Positions 7,231 through 11,266 of a stretch of DNA of 11,266 bases are shown here, piece after piece. Each line of letters opens with the position of its first letter. Within the stretch, counting starts at the first letter, position 1. The translations under genes and the position numbers were made by a program. Below the pieces are notes generated by a model. That model saw nothing but the letters and a program-made list of their open reading frames with translations, was not told where the DNA came from and made no database searches. Location: NCBI GenBank assembly GCA_003520205.1, contig DOVG01000159.1, positions 1-11,266 of the forward strand, read 5' to 3'. The stretch comes from Lachnospiraceae bacterium (GTDB taxonomy: Bacteria > Bacillota > Clostridia > Lachnospirales > Lachnospiraceae).

Positions 7231-7300
7231 ATTCTTATCTTTTTGTATTACTTTAACACGAAAAGATGGTAGAAGAATTTTGTTATAAGGAGGGCAGAGT

Positions 7301-10300
7301 ATGAGTTTAAAAAGCAGACTGATCTGGGTAATTAGTCTTTTGGCTGCAATCGCATTTGTTTTCACACCGGGAATTAATGCCAGAGCAGAAGGTGACGAAC
7401 TGGAAGACCCAGTAACAATTACATTTAACTATGGATTACAAGAAGAATATATGATTGAGAATGATTATATATATAATGACATAACATATTCTCATTCCAT
7501 TACTGTAAAAGCAGGAGAATATCTGTCTTATGATGGACTGACTCTTCCCCAATATGGAGATGAATTAGGAAGTCTGAACAATAAAATGAAGTTTTCTTAT
7601 TGGATGGATAATAATGGGAATAGCGTATATCCTATGAGTCAGACCTTTTATGAAGATACAACGCTTTATGCCCGTTATGATCATGTGATTACGTACCATG
7701 CTGGAGAGGGAAAGTTTTTTAGTGGAAATAAAACCTATAGCGAGACGTTATCTGAGAATGATACTCTTCTGGATGTAAGTGTCTGTTGTTATCCAAATGG
7801 AACAGATAGAGCATTCATTGGGTGGGCATTAAAAGAAAATGCTACAGCAAATGATGTAATAGATGTTGATGATGGAATTGATGTTTATCAGAATATAGAT
7901 CTTTATGCTGTATTTGATGATGGATATCCACTTACATTTTTTGTAAATACAGAAAATGGAACTATCAATTCTTATTATGAAAGCTATAAAGGTAACCGAA
8001 AACAATTGAGGACTCTTTCTGGAAATAATAAGTCTATTACATTTACATATCCTAATGGTGTTAAACCAAGTGAAGCAAATTATTTTAGCTATGATCCATT
8101 TTATAATCCGGAGTATCGTCTTTCATCAGGTGATGATAGTGTAATTTATAATTTCTGGAGTAATGACGCAGATGGTAAAAGCTATGCGTATTTTGATAAT
8201 CTGACACCTGCAGGTGATGGAAATGATTCGGTCTATGCCATATGGGAAACATACTATACAGTAACGTTTGATTCGAACAGAGGTGAAGGATATAATTATT
8301 CAAGAAATGTAAAAGTCGCAAAAGGCAGCAGACTTAATAATGTTCCTTATACTAGTTTTGGATATACTGATGACGATAATAGGTCTTGGAAATGTGTGTC
8401 TTTTAATTCTGAAAAAAATGGATCTGGTGAGGAGATAACATATAATTTTATTCCTACTAAAAATATAACTGTTTATGCAGAATATACAGAAATTTATTAC
8501 ATTTATCTGGATGGAAATGGTGGTTATATTGATACTTACTATACTACATTTGAAGTTGAAAAAGGTGAGGAGTTTAATATAACAAATGATTATAATGTTA
8601 CATGGTATGATGACGAAGGAGAAGAAACCAGTCAAGCTTTTAGTTATTGGAATACAAAAGAAGATGGAACTGGTATGACTCCTCCATTTACACCAACTGA
8701 ATCAACTACAGTCTATGCTATACCTAATGACGGTGTTAGGGTAACATTTACTACTGATGCAAGAAATGGTGATGAAGGAAATGAATATGGTACGCTTTTC
8801 TCATATAGAGATAAGTATAATGTTACAAATGCAACATTTACGTTTTCTAAAGAAAGAGCTATGGGATATCTTCCATCTCCAAATTATATAAATGATGATT
8901 TAAAGAGCTTTGCGGGATGGTCTACTGTATACGGCGATACAAGTAAAGTGATAGATTCACAAAGCTTTATTCCTGATAAAGATATGACGCTTTATGCTAC
9001 GTGGTATGATATGGTTCCTGTAAGATATCATGCAAATGGCGGAAGATTTTCGCCATGGGATGATAATGATATTATAGAAACAAGTGTGATAAAGGGTAAG
9101 AAATTTACTCCTTATAACAGTGAAACACCATATATGTCAGGTGGATATATATTTGAAGGTTGGGCATCGCGTGATGGAAGCAGTGCGGCTATATCATATG
9201 GAAAAACTTATACTGCTATTGAATCTATGGACTTTTATGCTGTATGGGAAAAGGGCTACAATATAACTATAGATGCAAATGGTGGAAATATTCATTATAT
9301 GGATCCTTCAGGACATGAGCATCATGGCGAAACGGAAAATGCGACATTTGCGATTAAAAAGGGAGCCCCAGTCATAAGTAATACTTCTGGCTCATGGATG
9401 GATCTGCTCAGTGGATGGCATGAAGATAATCTTATTTTGGCTGGAGTTTCAAAAACTAAAGATGGTGAGCCTGTGGACCTCTCGACCTATATACCTGAAA
9501 AGGATGAAACTTTTTATGCTATATGGGATGAACCGTGTGAAGTAACATTTGATCCGGGAGAAGGTATAATAGAAGAGTACTATTCTGCTACATCATATGT
9601 AGCAAAGGGTGAAACTGTTTATTCGCTTCCAGAAGTTAAATCAGAAACAAAGATTTTTGTAGGATGGTTTACAGATATTGGAACAGATAAGGAAAAGGTA
9701 TTTGATACTGATACAGTAGTTGAGGATGATATCACAGTAACTGCAAAATGGTCTGATACCAGTGAAAAAGTAAAAATCAATTTTGTAGCAGGAAAGGATG
9801 CATATATATATGATAATGGTGTAAATGTTCCAAAACTCAGTATTGAAGTTGGAAAGGGAGCATACATCGATTTACAGAAGTACCATGCATTTCAAAATGG
9901 TATATCTGAGAAACAGTTCCGAGGATGGGAATCTGACAGCTATACTTGGAATCAGGGCTCGTCAGGCAGATATTTTACTGCTACTGCAGATATATCTTTC
10001 ACCGCTATATGGAGCGATGCAGAATATGTTACAGTTACATTTGATGGTAATGGTGGAATGGTTGAGGCTGCTGATAGTGATAAAGAAAATGCAAAAACTA
10101 TGAAGATATCTGTTCGTAAAGATTACGTTATCGGAGAAATCATTGCAGCTACAAAGGATGATGATATATCTATATTTACAGGTTGGTATTTCGACAAAGA
10201 ATGTACAAAGCTTGCTACAAATCCATCAGGAATAGAAATGTATTACCCAGGTAAAGATGTAACTCTTTATGCTGGATGGAAGGAAAAAACTATTCCTGTG

Positions 10301-11266
10301 ACGGGTATTAGTATTGCAAAGAATAAGATTACTCTTGGAATATCAGAAGGAAATCCAGATACATATAAACTTAACTTTATTATTTATCCAACAAATGCAA
10401 CAAATGACAAAGTTACTTATTCAAGTGATATGTCTAGTGTAGCAAGTGTAAGCAGTTCAGGCGTTATAAAGGCTGAGGGAACTGGTGAAGCAATAATTAC
10501 AATTACAACAAAAGATGGTGGATTTAAAGCTACTTGTAAGGTGATTGTTACAGGAGTTACAGCTTCATCTGTTAATGATAAAATAGATAATCTGACTGCA
10601 GAATTAGGAAGTGTAAGTAGTCCTAAAGAAGCTGAGGAAAAAGTTAAGAAGGCTCTGGAAGAAATAGGTGGAGCAGATAGATTATCTGAACTAGCTGCAT
10701 CGAATTCTGAAACTGCAGCCAAGATAAAAAATCTGGAGGATGCGTATAAGAGTGCAGCTAATATAACAGTTGAAGATCCGGATAATCATGACAATAGAAA
10801 TGTGCTTAAGAATGTATTCGGTATGGCTGAAGAAGATATTCATGGAACACTTGACGTAACAGGTGCAGCTCTTAATGCAAAGTCCGGTGAAACAGTAGGT
10901 CTGTCTATTAAGACGGTTCCAGAAAATAAAGAAAAAGATATAGATAATAAGTATGAAAATGCAAAGCAGCTTGATATAGACCTTGTGAAGGGAGATAAAA
11001 AGGTTGAAGAGCTTGACTCAGCAGTCACATTTACTCTTCCTATACCAACTGGAACTATCAGATCGAAGCTATATGTTCTTCACTTTAATCCTGATGGAAG
11101 TTACGAACTTATTCGTCCGGTATTTAAGAATAATAAGATGTATATTACTGTTAGTCATTTCAGTATATTTGCTATAGTTGAACTGGCGGATAATGCTTCT
11201 GGTGGAAATGGAGGAACTGCAACACCGACAGCAACACCATCAAAGACACCAGCAAAGCCTACAGAG
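7301..11266 (+). CDS. Secreted InlB-repeat/BIG2 surface protein, 3' end missing
   Basis: The frame is open for 1322 codons to the window edge, so the C-terminus is unseen. The N-terminus is a classical signal peptide: basic Lys4/Arg6, a hydrophobic core 7-22 and an A-R-A cleavage site at 27-29. Residues 38-995 hold about eleven InlB B-repeat-like units. Residues 998-1085 form a BIG2 Ig-like domain, with VTGISIAKNKITL at its start and SVASVSSSGVIKAEGTG inside. A charged helical stretch follows (about 1091-1155). A beta-rich domain ends VSHFSIFAIVEL, a type common at the C-end of Lachnospiraceae surface proteins. From 1301 a Gly-rich then Thr/Pro-rich linker (TPTATPSKTPAKPTE) begins, typically leading to a wall or membrane anchor. 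Such proteins are usually adhesins or surface-layer components; the ligand is unknown. AAGGAGGG (7287-7294) sits 6 bases before the ATG. It has its own promoter region after a terminator, so it is separate from the upstream operon. Confidence 0.93.
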   Translation, partial: MSLKSRLIWVISLLAAIAFVFTPGINARAEGDELEDPVTITFNYGLQEEYMIENDYIYNDITYSHSITVKAGEYLSYDGLTLPQYGDELGSLNNKMKFSYWMDNNGNSVYPMSQTFYEDTTLYARYDHVITYHAGEGKFFSGNKTYSETLSENDTLLDVSVCCYPNGTDRAFIGWALKENATANDVIDVDDGIDVYQNIDLYAVFDDGYPLTFFVNTENGTINSYYESYKGNRKQLRTLSGNNKSITFTYPNGVKPSEANYFSYDPFYNPEYRLSSGDDSVIYNFWSNDADGKSYAYFDNLTPAGDGNDSVYAIWETYYTVTFDSNRGEGYNYSRNVKVAKGSRLNNVPYTSFGYTDDDNRSWKCVSFNSEKNGSGEEITYNFIPTKNITVYAEYTEIYYIYLDGNGGYIDTYYTTFEVEKGEEFNITNDYNVTWYDDEGEETSQAFSYWNTKEDGTGMTPPFTPTESTTVYAIPNDGVRVTFTTDARNGDEGNEYGTLFSYRDKYNVTNATFTFSKERAMGYLPSPNYINDDLKSFAGWSTVYGDTSKVIDSQSFIPDKDMTLYATWYDMVPVRYHANGGRFSPWDDNDIIETSVIKGKKFTPYNSETPYMSGGYIFEGWASRDGSSAAISYGKTYTAIESMDFYAVWEKGYNITIDANGGNIHYMDPSGHEHHGETENATFAIKKGAPVISNTSGSWMDLLSGWHEDNLILAGVSKTKDGEPVDLSTYIPEKDETFYAIWDEPCEVTFDPGEGIIEEYYSATSYVAKGETVYSLPEVKSETKIFVGWFTDIGTDKEKVFDTDTVVEDDITVTAKWSDTSEKVKINFVAGKDAYIYDNGVNVPKLSIEVGKGAYIDLQKYHAFQNGISEKQFRGWESDSYTWNQGSSGRYFTATADISFTAIWSDAEYVTVTFDGNGGMVEAADSDKENAKTMKISVRKDYVIGEIIAATKDDDISIFTGWYFDKECTKLATNPSGIEMYYPGKDVTLYAGWKEKTIPVTGISIAKNKITLGISEGNPDTYKLNFIIYPTNATNDKVTYSSDMSSVASVSSSGVIKAEGTGEAIITITTKDGGFKATCKVIVTGVTASSVNDKIDNLTAELGSVSSPKEAEEKVKKALEEIGGADRLSELAASNSETAAKIKNLEDAYKSAANITVEDPDNHDNRNVLKNVFGMAEEDIHGTLDVTGAALNAKSGETVGLSIKTVPENKEKDIDNKYENAKQLDIDLVKGDKKVEELDSAVTFTLPIPTGTIRSKLYVLHFNPDGSYELIRPVFKNNKMYITVSHFSIFAIVELADNASGGNGGTATPTATPSKTPAKPTE
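7412..10285 (+). repeat. Array of about eleven divergent InlB B-repeat-like units
   Basis: The protein repeats follow the scheme VTFxxNGG at the start, F-x-GW in the middle and LYAxW at the end (InlB B-repeat/List_Bact_rpt type). Approximate residue ranges are 38-127, 129-206, 209-316, 318-397, 398-477, 479-570, 571-651, 652-744, 745-819, 822-906 and 910-995. Unit ends include TLYARYD, LYAVFD, VYAIWE, VYAEYT, VYAIPN, LYATWY, FYAVWE, FYAIWD, VTAKWS, FTAIWS and LYAGWK. Units vary in length from about 75 to 108 residues. The DNA is strongly diverged between copies, so this is an old array and not a recent tandem duplication. Confidence 0.85.

Larger units (their letters stand above)
6965..7300 (+). 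other. 336-base intergenic region
   Basis: No credible coding sequence was found here on either strand. It contains an AT-rich perfect inverted repeat (6986-7012), a GC-rich terminator hairpin (7104-7129), candidate promoter elements (7175-7230) and the ribosome site for the following surface-protein gene (AAGGAGGG at 7287-7294). It separates the replication/glycolysis operon from an independently transcribed surface-protein gene. The stretch 7013-7103 holds only a weak possible hairpin (GAAGG 7067-7071 with CCTTC 7080-7084) and a run of six T (7092-7097). Confidence 0.8.

Noticed and set aside
8300..8635. 111-codon - strand reading frame
   Set aside because: It is antisense to the repeat array, hydrophobic only because it reads AT-rich DNA backwards, and has no ribosome site.
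9825..10103. 92-codon reading frame on the + strand inside the surface-protein gene
   Set aside because: It is in a different frame from a continuous well-supported domain array and has no Shine-Dalgarno sequence or family resemblance.
7412..10285. Repeat array as a recent tandem DNA duplication or mobile element
   Set aside because: The copies share protein motifs but little DNA identity, and there are no flanking inverted repeats, target-site duplications or transposase.

Overview
The window looks like chromosomal DNA from a low-to-moderate-GC Firmicute, most likely a Lachnospiraceae-type gut or rumen anaerobe (Butyrivibrio, Coprococcus or relatives). This is inferred from strong AAGGAGG-type ribosome binding sites, frequent ATA and AGA codons, the conserved dnaX-ybaB-recR order, and a large secreted repeat protein with a Thr/Pro tail. 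No species can be named from sequence reading alone. Every supported gene is on the + strand.

Bases 56-304 encode a small zinc-ribbon protein resembling the Lar restriction-alleviation family. Bases 368-3118 hold the replication/repair cluster dnaX, ybaB (ebfC) and recR: the clamp-loader tau/gamma subunit, a nucleoid-associated protein and the RecFOR-pathway mediator. After a 14-base gap comes a 6-phosphofructokinase of the mixed-substrate clade (3133-4209). After a further 10 bases comes a 914-residue membrane-anchored extracytoplasmic protein of unrecognised family (4220-6964). It has a beta-propeller-like middle and a C-terminal domain resembling a degraded papain/C39-like fold. The tight spacing from dnaX onward suggests one transcription unit, ending at a good hairpin terminator (7104-7129).

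The 336-base gap at 6965-7300 holds an AT-rich perfect inverted repeat, that terminator, and a promoter region with an extended -10 element for the next gene. From 7301 to the window edge runs one uninterrupted reading frame of 1322 codons. It encodes a secreted surface protein: a signal peptide, about eleven divergent InlB B-repeat-like units, one bacterial Ig-like (BIG2) domain, a helical segment, a beta-rich domain and the start of a Thr/Pro linker. Its 3' end lies outside the window.

The known genes cover core replication and repair, glycolysis and the cell surface. I see no CRISPR array, transposon, integrase, tRNA or rRNA. I also see no coherent new multi-gene system. The least understood items are the 914-residue protein, the Lar-like neighbour of dnaX and the substrate specificity of the phosphofructokinase.
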